Assembly (NCBI RefSeq): GCF_018130825.1
Contig: NZ_JAFCJS010000001.1
Location: 1,178,001 to 1,242,000, forward strand
Source of the DNA: Bradyrhizobium liaoningense
Lineage (GTDB): Bacteria; Pseudomonadota; Alphaproteobacteria; Rhizobiales; Xanthobacteraceae
Direction: 5' to 3'
Length of the DNA stretch: 64,000 bases
Position numbers and translations under genes: made by a program. Within the stretch, counting starts at the first letter, position 1, and each line of letters starts with the position of its first letter. Positions 16,906 to 25,630 of this stretch are shown here, one piece after another. The notes below the pieces were generated by a model. It did not search any database and was not told the origin of the DNA. It worked only from the letters and a program-made list of their open reading frames with translations.

Positions 16906-18189
16906 CTAACGCTGGACCACCGGCGGCGAGGACTGCACCGCGCCCTGCCGGGCCGGCGCGGGATTGGCTGGATTGGCCGGGCGCGTCGCCGGCGGCTTTT
17001 TCTGCTGGTTGGGCCGCGCCGGCGTGGTCGCAGTCGGCGCGTCGGCGGCACCGGGCGCGGCGCCCGCCGGGGACTGCGCATCCTCGGCCGGCTCGACCGT
17101 GTCGTTCTGGATCTGCTTCTCCATCGCCCGCAGCTTGGCGACGTTCTTCTGGTGCGCGTCGTAGGTCTCGGTGAAGGCATGCCCGCCGGTGCCATCGGCG
17201 ACGAAATAGAGGTCGCGGGTGCGGGCCGGGTTGGCGGCGGCTTCCAGCGAGGCGCGGCCGGGATTGGAGATCGGGCCCGGCGGCAGGCCGTCGATCACAT
17301 AGGTGTTGTAGGGCGAAGGCTGCGTGATCTCGCTGCGCTTGATCGGACGTCCCAGCGTGCCCTTGCCGCCAACGAGACCATAGATGATCGTGGGATCGGA
17401 CTGCAGCTTGATCTTCTGCTTCAGGCGATTGACGAACACGGCGGCAACACGGCTGCGCTCGTCGGGCTTGCCGGTCTCCTTCTCGACGATCGAGGCCAGC
17501 GTCACCAGCTGCTCGGGAGTCTTGACCGGAACGTCCTGATTGCGGCGCTCCCAGATCTCCGCCAGCACGCGCTTGTGCGCCTGCTGCATGCGCTGGATCA
17601 CCTGCTCGCGCGTGGTGCCGCGCGGGAATTTGTAGGTCTCGGGCAGCAGCGTGCCTTCGCGCGGCAGCTCGCGCACGCTGCCGGTGAAGATGTCGTTGTC
17701 GGAGAGCCGCGCCACGATCTGCTCGGAGGTCAGGCCTTCCGGGATCGTCACGGCGTGCTGCACCACCTTGCCCTCGACGATGGTGGCGATAACGTCGCGC
17801 AGCGATGCGTTCTTCTGGAACGAATACTCACCCGGCTTGAGGTCCGAGCTCGCCTTCAGCGCCGCGACGCTGGCGATGAACACCCACGGATTGACGTCGG
17901 TCACGCCTTCCTTGTTCAACGTCTCGGCGATGTCGCGCTTGCCGGCACGCTGCGGGATGTTGACGATCTTGTCTTCCCTCAGCGGCCCGGGTGCTTCCAA
18001 CACCTGCCGGCCGTAATAATACACGCCGCCGGCGCCGAGCATGGCGATCAGCAGCAGGGTGATGATGGCATTGCCGACGACCACGAAGGGGTTGCGCGCG
18101 CGCTCCGATCGCTTCGGCGGCGGCGGAACCTGCTCGGGCTCGAGCGCTGCCCGCGGACTCCGGGGCGAAATGGGCGGCCTTTCACTCAT
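16906..18189 (-). CDS. mltG: Endolytic murein transglycosylase MltG
   Basis: 427 residues. A Pro-rich cytoplasmic N-terminus and a single membrane helix (about 39-60) precede the periplasmic YceG domain. The catalytic glutamate lies in LASIVEKETG, by count Glu236; VNRLKQKIKLQSDPTIIYG and PSPYNTYVIDGLPPGPISNP are diagnostic. The enzyme cleaves nascent peptidoglycan glycans and sets their length. The C-terminus carries an extra Ala/Pro/Thr-rich tail of about 75 residues, probably disordered. It follows fabF by 125 nt, as in many Proteobacteria. Confidence 0.95.
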   Translation of the reverse strand: MSERPPISPRSPRAALEPEQVPPPPKRSERARNPFVVVGNAIITLLLIAMLGAGGVYYYGRQVLEAPGPLREDKIVNIPQRAGKRDIAETLNKEGVTDVNPWVFIASVAALKASSDLKPGEYSFQKNASLRDVIATIVEGKVVQHAVTIPEGLTSEQIVARLSDNDIFTGSVRELPREGTLLPETYKFPRGTTREQVIQRMQQAHKRVLAEIWERRNQDVPVKTPEQLVTLASIVEKETGKPDERSRVAAVFVNRLKQKIKLQSDPTIIYGLVGGKGTLGRPIKRSEITQPSPYNTYVIDGLPPGPISNPGRASLEAAANPARTRDLYFVADGTGGHAFTETYDAHQKNVAKLRAMEKQIQNDTVEPAEDAQSPAGAAPGAADAPTATTPARPNQQKKPPATRPANPANPAPARQGAVQSSPPVVQR

Positions 18190-18314
18190 CGAAGCAACCT
18201 GAATCCTGCCGGTTCAACCGCGGCCTGACAATCGCTTGCCCAGCCAAATGCACGCGCCCACTTCTATGACTATCGCCGAATGCGGCAAAACGGTGGATTC
18301 GTCTCAAACGCAAA

Positions 18315-19580
18315 CTAACTGGCCAAACGCCGGACGATCACCGACGCATTGGTGCCGCCAAAACCGAAAGAGTTCGACAACGCGACGTTGACCTCACGCT
18401 TCTTCGCCGTGTGCGGCACGAGATCGATCGCAGTCTCGACCGACGGATTGTCCAGGTTGATGGTCGGCGGCACGACATTATCCCGAATCGCGAGAATGGC
18501 GAAGATCGCCTCGATTGCGCCGGCCGCGCCGAGGAGATGGCCGGTCGACGACTTGGTCGAGGACATCGCAATCTTGGAGGCGGCGTTGCCGAGCAGCCGC
18601 TCGACCGCGCCGAGCTCGATCTCGTCGCCGAGCGGCGTCGAGGTGCCGTGCGCGTTGATGTAGTCGAGATCGGACGGCGTCAGGCCGGCACGCTTCAGCG
18701 CCGCCGACATGCTGCGGAAACCGCCATCGCCATCGGGCGACGGCGACGTGATGTGATAGGCATCGCCCGACAGACCGTAGCCGATCACCTCGGCGTAGAT
18801 CCTGGCGCCGCGGCGCTGCGCGTGCTCGAGTTCCTCGAGCACCAGAACGCCGGCGCCCTCGCCCATGACAAAACCGTCGCGGTCCTTGTCGTAGGGCCGC
18901 GAGGCCTTCTCCGGCGTGTCGTTGAAACCGGTCGAGAGCGCGCGCGCGGCATTGAAGCCGGCAATGCCGATGCGGCTGATCGGCGATTCGGCGCCCCCGG
19001 CGACCATGACGTCGGCATCGCCGAGCGCGATCAGGCGGGCGGCATCGCCGACCGCATGGGCGCCGGTCGAGCAGGCCGTGACCACCGAATGGTTCGGCCC
19101 CTTCAGCCCGTGCGCGATCGAGACGTAGCCGGAGGCAAGATTGATCAGGCGGCCCGGGATGAAGAACGGCGACACCCGGCGCGGTCCCCGCTCCTTCAGC
19201 AGGATCGCGGTGTCGGCGATACCGTTGAGGCCGCCAATGCCCGACCCGATCATGGTGCCGGTGGCGCACTTGTCCTCTTCGGATTCCGGATGCCAGTTGG
19301 CATCGTCGAGCGCCTGGCCCGCGGCGGCCATGGCGAAGACGATGAAGTCGTCGACCTTGCGCTGGTCTTTCGGCTCCATCCATTTGTCGGGATTGAAGCT
19401 GTCGTTGGTACCGTCGCCGCGCACGACGGTGCATGCGTATTTGGTCTGAAGATCGGAGACATCGAAGCTCTCGATCGGGCGCGCACCGCTTTCGCCGTTG
19501 AGGATGCGTTTCCAGGTCGGTTCGACGCCGCAGCCGAGCGGCGACACCATGCCGAGACCAGTGACGACAACCCGCCTCAT
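18315..19580 (-). CDS. fabF: 3-oxoacyl-ACP synthase II
   Basis: 421 residues, normal KAS II length. Active-site Cys170 lies in VVTACSTGAHA; the two histidines are in NAHGTSTPLGD and KSSTGHLLGAAG. FabF elongates acyl-ACP with malonyl-ACP and is important for long unsaturated chains. GGAG upstream of the ATG at 19580 supports the start. A strong hairpin with a T-rich tail lies in the 109-nt gap after acpP (19622-19660), so fabF may be expressed at a lower level than acpP. Confidence 0.96.
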   Translation of the reverse strand: MRRVVVTGLGMVSPLGCGVEPTWKRILNGESGARPIESFDVSDLQTKYACTVVRGDGTNDSFNPDKWMEPKDQRKVDDFIVFAMAAAGQALDDANWHPESEEDKCATGTMIGSGIGGLNGIADTAILLKERGPRRVSPFFIPGRLINLASGYVSIAHGLKGPNHSVVTACSTGAHAVGDAARLIALGDADVMVAGGAESPISRIGIAGFNAARALSTGFNDTPEKASRPYDKDRDGFVMGEGAGVLVLEELEHAQRRGARIYAEVIGYGLSGDAYHITSPSPDGDGGFRSMSAALKRAGLTPSDLDYINAHGTSTPLGDEIELGAVERLLGNAASKIAMSSTKSSTGHLLGAAGAIEAIFAILAIRDNVVPPTINLDNPSVETAIDLVPHTAKKREVNVALSNSFGFGGTNASVIVRRLAS

Positions 19581-19621
19581 ATCCGAAAACTCCGCATCGA
19601 AAGATTCACGGCCAATAACAA

Positions 19622-19660
19622 GAAACCGGCTGGCCGCTGCGAAGCGGCCCGTCCGGTTTC
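19622..19660 (-). terminator. Intercistronic terminator/attenuator between acpP and fabF
   Basis: On the minus strand GAAACCGG pairs with CCGGTTTC outside and GGCCGCT with AGCGGCC inside around a TCGC loop; TTGTTATTGG follows. This is terminator-like, placed 29 nt after the acpP stop. It probably ends part of the acpP transcripts, allowing high acpP and lower fabF output. Confidence 0.65.
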
Positions 19661-19689
19661 AACTGTTGTCCCCGCGAAAATGAAGAGCC

Positions 19690-19929
19690 TTAGCTCTTCG
19701 CGTTCTTCTCGAGAAACTTCGTGGCGTCGCCGACGGTGAGAATCGTTTCCGCAGCGTCGTCCGGAATCTCGCAACCGAATTCTTCTTCGAACGCCATCAC
19801 CAGCTCGACGGTGTCCAGACTGTCGGCGCCGAGGTCGTCGATGAAGCTCGCAGCGTCGACAACCTTCTCGGGCTCAACACCAAGGTGTTCGACCACGATC
19901 TTCTTAACCCGCTCGCCAATGTCACTCAT
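19690..19929 (-). CDS. acpP: Acyl carrier protein
   Basis: 79 residues, strongly acidic. The phosphopantetheine attachment Ser37 lies in the invariant [16 protein letters not shown] motif. It carries growing acyl chains for FabD, FabG and FabF encoded on either side and also supplies lipid A synthesis. GAGG lies 7 nt upstream of the ATG at 19929. The 315-nt gap upstream suggests its own promoter. Confidence 0.98.
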   Translation of the reverse strand: MSDIGERVKKIVVEHLGVEPEKVVDAASFIDDLGADSLDTVELVMAFEEEFGCEIPDDAAETILTVGDATKFLEKNAKS

Positions 19930-20244
19930 TGCTTAACCTCGTGTTGTTCCCTGTAGACCCGACCCCCCGGGACGATACGAGCCGTCGTGGTCGTGTTACT
20001 TGCCTTTGCTTACGAACTTTAGATTTGGCCCCATCTCAACCGATGCAGGGCCCGGCGAACGACGGCCAAGGCACCGCATCGCCAATATACAGGGTTTCAA
20101 AAACCTGCAATGGCGTTCTTTGCCCATCCGTTGAAGGTCCGGTTATCATACTTCAATTGCCTTGACTACAAGCCTCATTTCGCTCCGGAAACGGCCGTTT
20201 GCCGCATCCCGCACCGCCCATGTGGGCGGTGCAGAACGAGGGCG
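19930..20244. other. Intergenic region upstream of acpP
   Basis: 315 nt without a gene. It probably holds the acpP promoter and leader. The best candidate I see is called separately at 20084-20110. No riboswitch or repeat recognised. Confidence 0.5.
20084..20110 (-). promoter_or_regulatory. Candidate acpP promoter
   Basis: On the minus strand TTGCAG (20110-20105) and TATATT (20089-20084) are separated by 15 nt, short for a sigma-70 spacer. It lies about 155 nt before the acpP ATG. Weak evidence. Confidence 0.3.
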
Positions 20245-20982
20245 TCAGATCATGGCCATGCCGCCATTGACGTGAATGGTCTGGCCGGTGACATAGGCCG
20301 CTTCGTTCGAACTCAGGTAGACGGCGGCGGCGGCAATGTCCTCGGGCGTACCCAGGCGGGCAGCCGGAACCTTGGTCAGGATCGTCTCGCGCTGCTTGTC
20401 GTTCAGCGCATCCGTCATCGGCGTCTTGATGAAGCCGGGCGCGATGCAGTTCGCGGTCACGCCGCGCTTGGCGTATTCGGCACCGAGAGTCTTGATCATT
20501 CCGATCAGGCCCGCCTTCGATGCAGTATAATTGCCCTGCCCGGGATTGCCGGTGACGCCCACCACCGAGGTGATCGCGATGATGCGGCCGAAGCGCTTGC
20601 GCATCATCAATTTGGTGGCGGCACGCGCCAGGCGGAAGGTCGCGGTCAGATTGACGTTGATGACCTCCTCCCAGTCCTCGTCGCGAAGCTGCACGAAGAG
20701 GTTGTCGCGGGTGATGCCGGCATTGGCGACGAGAATGTCGACCTGCCCCATCGCGGCTTCCGCGGCGGGCACCAGCGCCTCGACCTCGTCGGCCTTGGAG
20801 AGATTGCAGGGCAGCACGTGAACGCGCTCGCCGAGCTTGCCGGCAAGCTCATCCAGCACCTCCTTGCGCGTTCCCGAGATCGCAACGGTGGCACCCTGCG
20901 CATGCAGCGCCTGCGCGATCGCGCCGCCGATGCCGCCGGTCGCGCCGGTGACGAGCGCCTTTTTGCCAGTCAGATCGAACAT
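20245..20982 (-). CDS. fabG: 3-oxoacyl-ACP reductase
   Basis: 245 residues from the ATG at 20982, preceded by GGAGGAG; a longer reading from 21132 runs through a repeat and is rejected. The NADPH-binding motif TGATGGIGG, the NAG motif and the catalytic YTASK are present, and the C-terminus ends HVNGGMAMI as in FabG proteins. It reduces 3-oxoacyl-ACP in fatty acid elongation. It is flanked by fabD and acpP; a palindromic repeat separates it from fabD. Confidence 0.95.
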   Translation of the reverse strand: MFDLTGKKALVTGATGGIGGAIAQALHAQGATVAISGTRKEVLDELAGKLGERVHVLPCNLSKADEVEALVPAAEAAMGQVDILVANAGITRDNLFVQLRDEDWEEVINVNLTATFRLARAATKLMMRKRFGRIIAITSVVGVTGNPGQGNYTASKAGLIGMIKTLGAEYAKRGVTANCIAPGFIKTPMTDALNDKQRETILTKVPAARLGTPEDIAAAAVYLSSNEAAYVTGQTIHVNGGMAMI

Positions 20983-20998
20983 TGAAAACTCCTCCAAA

Positions 20999-21043
20999 GC
21001 ACGATCCGGAAAAGTGTGCAGCGGTTTTCCGGAAAGATCGTGC
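20999..21043. repeat. Dispersed palindrome, copy 2 (ATCCGGAAAAG family)
   Basis: GCACGATC at 20999-21006 pairs with GATCGTGC at 21036-21043, and CGGAAAA with TTTTCCG inside. Against copy 1 (8173-8220) one arm base and its partner have both changed, so pairing is kept. It lies in the short fabD-fabG gap and would be transcribed between them. Confidence 0.85.
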
Positions 21044-21049
21044 GTAAAC

Positions 21050-22009
21050 TTAAGCCTGCTTCGCAGCGGCCAATGCATCCTTGGCGGCGGCAATGTCGTT
21101 CGGTCCGCCCACGGCAACACCGACGGCACCATCGGCGATACGCTTGACGAGTCCCGTCAGCACCTTGCCGGCGCCGATCTCGAAGAAACGGGTGACACCC
21201 TGCCCGGCCATATAGGCAACCGACTCGCGCCAGCGCACGGTGCCGGTGACCTGCTCGACCAGGCGTCGGCGGATCTCGTCGGGATCGGTGATGGCGGTCG
21301 CCAGCACGTTCGAGACCAGCGGCGCGGCCGGCGCCTTGATCGTGACCTTCGCTAGCGCCTCGGCCATCGCATCGGCGGCCGGCTGCATCAGCTTGCAATG
21401 GAACGGCGCGGACACCGGCAGCAGCATGGCGCGCTTGGCGCCTTTGCCCTTGGCGATCTCCACGGCGCGATCGACCGCCGCCTTGTCGCCGGAGACCACC
21501 ACCTGCCCGCCGCCATTATCATTGGCGGCCTGGCAGACCTGGCCCTGCGCCGCCTCGCCTGCGACCTCCATGGCGGCCTCGTAGTCGAGGCCGAGCAGTG
21601 CGGCCATCGCACCGGCGCCGACCGGCACGGCTTTTTGCATTGCAAGACCGCGGGTGCGAAGCAACCGGGCAGTATCGGAGAGCGTCAGGCTGCCGGCCGC
21701 AGCCAGCGCCGAATATTCGCCGAGCGAGTGGCCGGCGACGAAGGCTGCGTCCCGCCCCACGGAAAAACCGGCTTCAGCCTCCAGTACGCGGAGGGTGGCG
21801 ATGGACACCGCCATCAGCGCCGGCTGGGCGTTCTCGGTGAGCTGGAGGGTCTCGGCCGGGCCATCCCAGATGGTGGCCGTCAGCTTCTCCCCAAGCGCGG
21901 CATCGACCTCGTCGAACACAGCGCGCGCCGCCGGAAAGGCGTCGGCCAGGGCCTTGCCCATGCCAACCGCCTGGGACCCCTGCCCTGGAAATGTGAATGC
22001 TGCCGTCAT
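21050..22009 (-). CDS. fabD: Malonyl-CoA:ACP S-malonyltransferase
   Basis: 319 residues. The N-terminal FPGQGSQAVGMG motif and the active-site GHSLGEYS (Ser95) are clear; the second catalytic histidine lies in VSAPFHCKLM. FabD loads malonyl groups onto ACP, the entry step to elongation. GGGGAG precedes the ATG at 22009. It is the first gene of the leftward block fabD-fabG-acpP-fabF-mltG-yicC-gmk. Confidence 0.96.
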   Translation of the reverse strand: MTAAFTFPGQGSQAVGMGKALADAFPAARAVFDEVDAALGEKLTATIWDGPAETLQLTENAQPALMAVSIATLRVLEAEAGFSVGRDAAFVAGHSLGEYSALAAAGSLTLSDTARLLRTRGLAMQKAVPVGAGAMAALLGLDYEAAMEVAGEAAQGQVCQAANDNGGGQVVVSGDKAAVDRAVEIAKGKGAKRAMLLPVSAPFHCKLMQPAADAMAEALAKVTIKAPAAPLVSNVLATAITDPDEIRRRLVEQVTGTVRWRESVAYMAGQGVTRFFEIGAGKVLTGLVKRIADGAVGVAVGGPNDIAAAKDALAAAKQA

Positions 22010-22299
22010 CGGCGCTCCCCTGGATCACTTGAGCCGTTGTATCGAGAGCCGGCAGCCGACTACGTCCGGCCCCAAGCCTTGGTTCCCGATCATGCTCCGA
22101 AGGGGGCCGTAGACAACGACCGGGGCCGCGCTGTCAAGCCGCGACGGGCCCTCCGGGACAGGCATCCCGCCCCAAAACCCGTTCGTTGCCCTGCACCAAT
22201 CGGGCCTGCCAGCCGCTTCGCTGCAAAGCGTTTACGCTGTCGGGAACTTGGTTCCCGGACTTAAGCGGCCTTAAATACCGGCCGCCTTAGGTTGCGGCC

Positions 22300-23555
22300 A
22301 TGGCAACAATGGTCCCACAGAGATCGATGGCCTCAGCTTCTGCCGGGCAAACCCGGCAGCCGTGGCTTCCATTGCAGGCCTGCGTCGACTGGCTGCTCGC
22401 AGGGCCACGCCCGCAGCCTGACGACATCCACAACGAATTGCTGCAGCAGCGGACGAACAAGACCAGGACACTGGTGGTGGCGGTGGGGCATCGCTGCTGA
22501 TCGCCTCGCTATCGGCGGCGCTGACGGGCGCTGCCTGGGCCTATGCCTGGGTGCTGGCGGAAATCGTCCTCGGGAGCACACGTATCTCGCTGATGATGAG
22601 AGCCCTTGCAAAGGCGAAGCGTGACCGGCGGGCGCCGGTGAACGTCTCGCCGATCTGGGCGGGGCTCGCATCGGTCATCCTGATCTCGGCCGGCTGTTAT
22701 CAATGCGTCGCTTCGGGCGTCATGCCTCTGATCCTGATGGCCGGCATTGGCCTCGCGAACCTCGTCGGCGGCATCGCGTCGCGCAACGCCGGCACACCGC
22801 GCTACGGCATCCTCCTGATCTGCATCCTGACGCTGCCTTTCGCGCTCGCGACGATCATGTCGCCGGTACCGTTCCTGTTCATCATCGGCCTGCAAACGCC
22901 GGTCTACACGGCGGGAATGATCTTCCTGCTGCTGGAGAACCACAAGATTCTGCTCGACCTTCACCATTCCGAGCGCAACAACCGCCTGATGGCGCATCAC
23001 GACCTGCTCACCGGTCTGCCCAACCGCGCCCTCAACCAGAAACTGTTCGCCGAGATGCTCGACGGCCCGTGGCCGGATGCAGCCTCTGCCGCATCGAAGC
23101 TCACCGTGTTCTGCGTCGATCTCGACGGCTTCAAGGGCGTCAATGACAGGTTTGGACATGCCGCGGGCGATGCCGTTCTCGTCGCGGTGGCGAAGCGCCT
23201 GCGCGCCAGCGTGCGCGACGCCGATGTCGTATGCCGGCTCGGCGGCGACGAGTTCGTCGTGCTGCTGCCTCACATCACGGAGAGCGAAGCCGCCATCGTG
23301 GCGCAGCGGATCATCTCGAGCGTCTCTGAACCATTCGAATTTGCACCAGCGGTCCGCGTCGGAGCCAGCATCGGGCTCGCATCGGCGCCGCGCGACGGGA
23401 CGACCGCAGACGAACTGCTGAGCGCCGCCGATCGCGCGATGTACGAAGCCAAGCGCGGCGGCAAAGGTGCTTTCGTGATCCACCGCAACGTCGCGTTCGT
23501 TGCCGAGGTCGTGCCTCTCGCCCCCGTCGCCCAGGCTCCAGCGCTGGCCTGCTAG
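22300..23555 (+). CDS. GGDEF diguanylate cyclase with an apparent N-terminal frameshift
   Basis: The intact frame from a GTG at 22551 gives 334 residues: membrane segments (about 38-125), then a GGDEF domain with HDLLTGLPNR, DLDGFKGVNDRFGH and the active-site RLGGDEFVVLL. A c-di-GMP inhibitory site RDAD lies five residues before GGDEF. No EAL domain. The frame is open further upstream without ATG (IASLSAALTGAAWAYAWVLA), while another frame from the ATG at 22300 reads ACVDWLLAGPRPQPDDIHNE and ends at 22500. The two join smoothly if one G is added to the GGGG run at 22485-22488, giving a full two-helix N-terminus. So the gene probably spans 22300-23555 and is either mutated or misassembled. Convergent with the desaturase; stops overlap in CTAG. 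Confidence 0.8.
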
Positions 23556-24577
23556 AATCCACCTGCCTTCTGATCCGCACCGACCTCGGCGCCGGCCCGC
23601 GCCCGGCGCGCGCTGCTCGCCAATTGTCCCGGCCGGTCGTCGCGGTTCGGCTTGGCCGTCGCAAGCCGCAGCACGGCGGCATAGTTCGGTTGCACCTCCA
23701 TGCGGCCTGCATGCCGGCTCTCGCTGAGCAGGCGATGCACCTTCGGCAAATTGTAGCAGGGCACGTAGAACAACAGATGATGCTCGAGGTGGTAGTTCAC
23801 GTAATACGGCGCGATGAACAACCGCTCGAGAAAATTGGCATGCGTGGTGCGGGTGTTGCGCAGGGGATCGCTGCTGTCAGGCACGACGGCATGCTCGGCG
23901 ATGTTGCGGATGCGGGTGATGACCATCATCCAGGTGAGCAACGGCACCAGCCATAGCAGCGGATAGGCCCACCACACGCCGGCCGCCGCGAGGCCAGCGA
24001 ACATCACGGCATTGACGATGCATTGCGGGCCGAGCTTGTCCCAGAAATGCGAAAGACGCTGCCGCCACGGCCAGTCCTTCGGGCCGAGCGCATTGAGCAG
24101 TTGCGCCTTGCGCTGCTGGTAACCGGTCTGTCCGGTGATGTCGCGAATGAACTTGCGGCGGTAGCTCAGCTTCGTGATCGGAAACGGCGCTGACAGCACG
24201 AGATCGGGATCGTCCTCCTGCTGGGTGCGCGCATGATGCTGGAGATGGTAGCGGCGATAGGCGCGTGTCTCCGCAAAGATGGGATAGGCGCAGAACCATT
24301 GGCTCAGCGTCAGATTGGTGTTCTCGTCGGCGGACAGGCAGCCATGCGCGCCATCATGCATCAGGATTGCGAGGCCCAGCTGGCGCGAGCCGATGACGGC
24401 GACGGCGAAAATGTAAGTCAGCGGATTGGGCCACCAGGCAACCAGCGCAATCGCGCCAATGATGAGCGCCCAGGCATGCGCGATCAGCGCGACGCCTTTC
24501 CAGGTCACGCGCTGGCGCACGTCAGCCAGTTGATCGTCGGTCAGGAAATCACGGGCACGCATGCGAAGCGCGGTCAT
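23552..24577 (-). CDS. Membrane fatty acid desaturase
   Basis: 341 residues. The three histidine boxes of di-iron desaturases are present: HDGAH (74-78), HLQHH (111-115) and HLEHH (263-267). Hydrophobic stretches lie between them. It would introduce a double bond into an acyl chain in the inner membrane using oxygen and an electron donor; position and substrate are unknown. The C-terminal 40 residues are basic and Ala-rich. It follows a TetR gene by 3 nt in the same direction, so a repressor-controlled operon is likely. Confidence 0.9.
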   Translation of the reverse strand: MTALRMRARDFLTDDQLADVRQRVTWKGVALIAHAWALIIGAIALVAWWPNPLTYIFAVAVIGSRQLGLAILMHDGAHGCLSADENTNLTLSQWFCAYPIFAETRAYRRYHLQHHARTQQEDDPDLVLSAPFPITKLSYRRKFIRDITGQTGYQQRKAQLLNALGPKDWPWRQRLSHFWDKLGPQCIVNAVMFAGLAAAGVWWAYPLLWLVPLLTWMMVITRIRNIAEHAVVPDSSDPLRNTRTTHANFLERLFIAPYYVNYHLEHHLLFYVPCYNLPKVHRLLSESRHAGRMEVQPNYAAVLRLATAKPNRDDRPGQLASSARRARAGAEVGADQKAGGF

Positions 24578-24580
24578 GGC

Positions 24581-25288
24581 CTAGCTCTCCTCATCCGTAG
24601 GGGTCGATGCATTGCCGTCGTCGACGAGGCGCAGGCGCGCAGCCTCGCCGGTGGACTTCGCCTGCTCACCAAGCACGCGCAGCATCTCGGCGCAGAGCTC
24701 GTCCGGCGAGCGGCCCATGGCATAGCCTTCGAGAATGACGCCGATCGCGACGGCCCAGAACCGCCGCGAGCTCTCGTCGGGCGCACGCAGGGAGCGCCAG
24801 CCGTGGCGCGCGACCTGGCCGGCATAGGCCCGCGCGCCCTCGGCGTGCAGGCGCTCGATGGTGCGCTCGACCAGCGGCGCCAGATCCTGGCGCCGACGTG
24901 TCAGGGTCAGGGCCTCGGCGAAGAAAGCGACCGAATCGCTCGCCGTCACCGTCTCGGCCAGGGCATGGGTGTACTCCCGCGGCGTGCGCGCCGTCAGCGC
25001 GGCCTGCTCGGTCGCGCGGGCCAGGTACAGGAGGTCGCGGCAGGCGCATTCGACGAACAGCGCCTCCTTGGTGCGGAAATAATAGGTGATCTGGCTCGGG
25101 AATGCGTTCGCGGCGGCCGCGATGTCGGTGATCGAGGCGCCCGACAGCCCCCGCTCCCGGAACAGCGGGCTTGCCGCGTCCAGCAGCAACGAGCGCATCT
25201 TGCGGCCGGCCGAGCGCGTGGCGCGCGCCGCGTGCTTGGGGTCGCCGGCGGCCGACTCGGATGGCGCGTGGGCAGATTTGTCTGCCAT
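24581..25288 (-). CDS. TetR family regulator, probably of the adjacent desaturase
   Basis: 235 residues from the ATG at 25288, preceded by GGGAGGATCCA; an upstream ATG at 25324 lies within the operator and is less likely. The N-terminal helix-turn-helix reads GASITDIAAAANAFPSQITY, followed by YFRTKEALF, typical of TetR. The C-terminal ligand domain is not assignable. It is transcribed with the desaturase gene; a perfect inverted repeat upstream is its likely operator. By analogy with DesT-type regulators it may sense acyl-CoA, which is inference. Confidence 0.88.
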   Translation of the reverse strand: MADKSAHAPSESAAGDPKHAARATRSAGRKMRSLLLDAASPLFRERGLSGASITDIAAAANAFPSQITYYFRTKEALFVECACRDLLYLARATEQAALTARTPREYTHALAETVTASDSVAFFAEALTLTRRRQDLAPLVERTIERLHAEGARAYAGQVARHGWRSLRAPDESSRRFWAVAIGVILEGYAMGRSPDELCAEMLRVLGEQAKSTGEAARLRLVDDGNASTPTDEES

Positions 25289-25308
25289 TGGATCCTCCCG
25301 TCGATTTA

Positions 25309-25325
25309 TTTGTATGCTATACAAA
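25309..25325. promoter_or_regulatory. Palindromic operator of the TetR-desaturase operon
   Basis: Perfect inverted repeat TTTGTAT-gct-ATACAAA, 20 nt upstream of the tetR ATG, in an AT-rich patch that contrasts with the GC-rich surroundings. Size and place fit a TetR autoregulatory operator. Confidence 0.65.
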
Positions 25326-25411
25326 CAAATAAATCAAGCCAGATTGGTATCCAGAGCCGACTAAACTCGCCGGGACCGGGACTGTCCGGGCCGAAAACGC
25401 GCCCCCGAACC

Positions 25412-25439
25412 TTGCAAAGCCGGTCAAAATCCGTATAAA
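25412..25439 (+). promoter_or_regulatory. Probable sigma-70 promoter of rpsF-rpsR-rplI
   Basis: TTGCAA at 25412-25417 and TATAAA at 25434-25439 with a 16-nt spacer. It leaves a leader of about 185 nt before rpsF, long enough for control by ribosomal proteins. I could not identify the S6:S18-binding motif with confidence. Confidence 0.55.
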
Positions 25440-25630
25440 GCGCGCATCCGCAGACCCCGGCCGGGAGCTGAACGGACGGTCTCAACAAATCATTCGTGAT
25501 TTTGGTGTGGCAGGGCCAGTCGGCCCGTCGTCCCGTGTTTCCGCCTTCTGAGCTTAATCCCAGAGTCCTTTCCGAAGGCCTCTTAAGGGCTTGACGCCGG
25601 GCGATGCGCCAACATGAGGAAAGGACCACC

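Noticed and set aside
16897..18228. Open frame of 443 codons on the plus strand
   Set aside because: Antisense to mltG.
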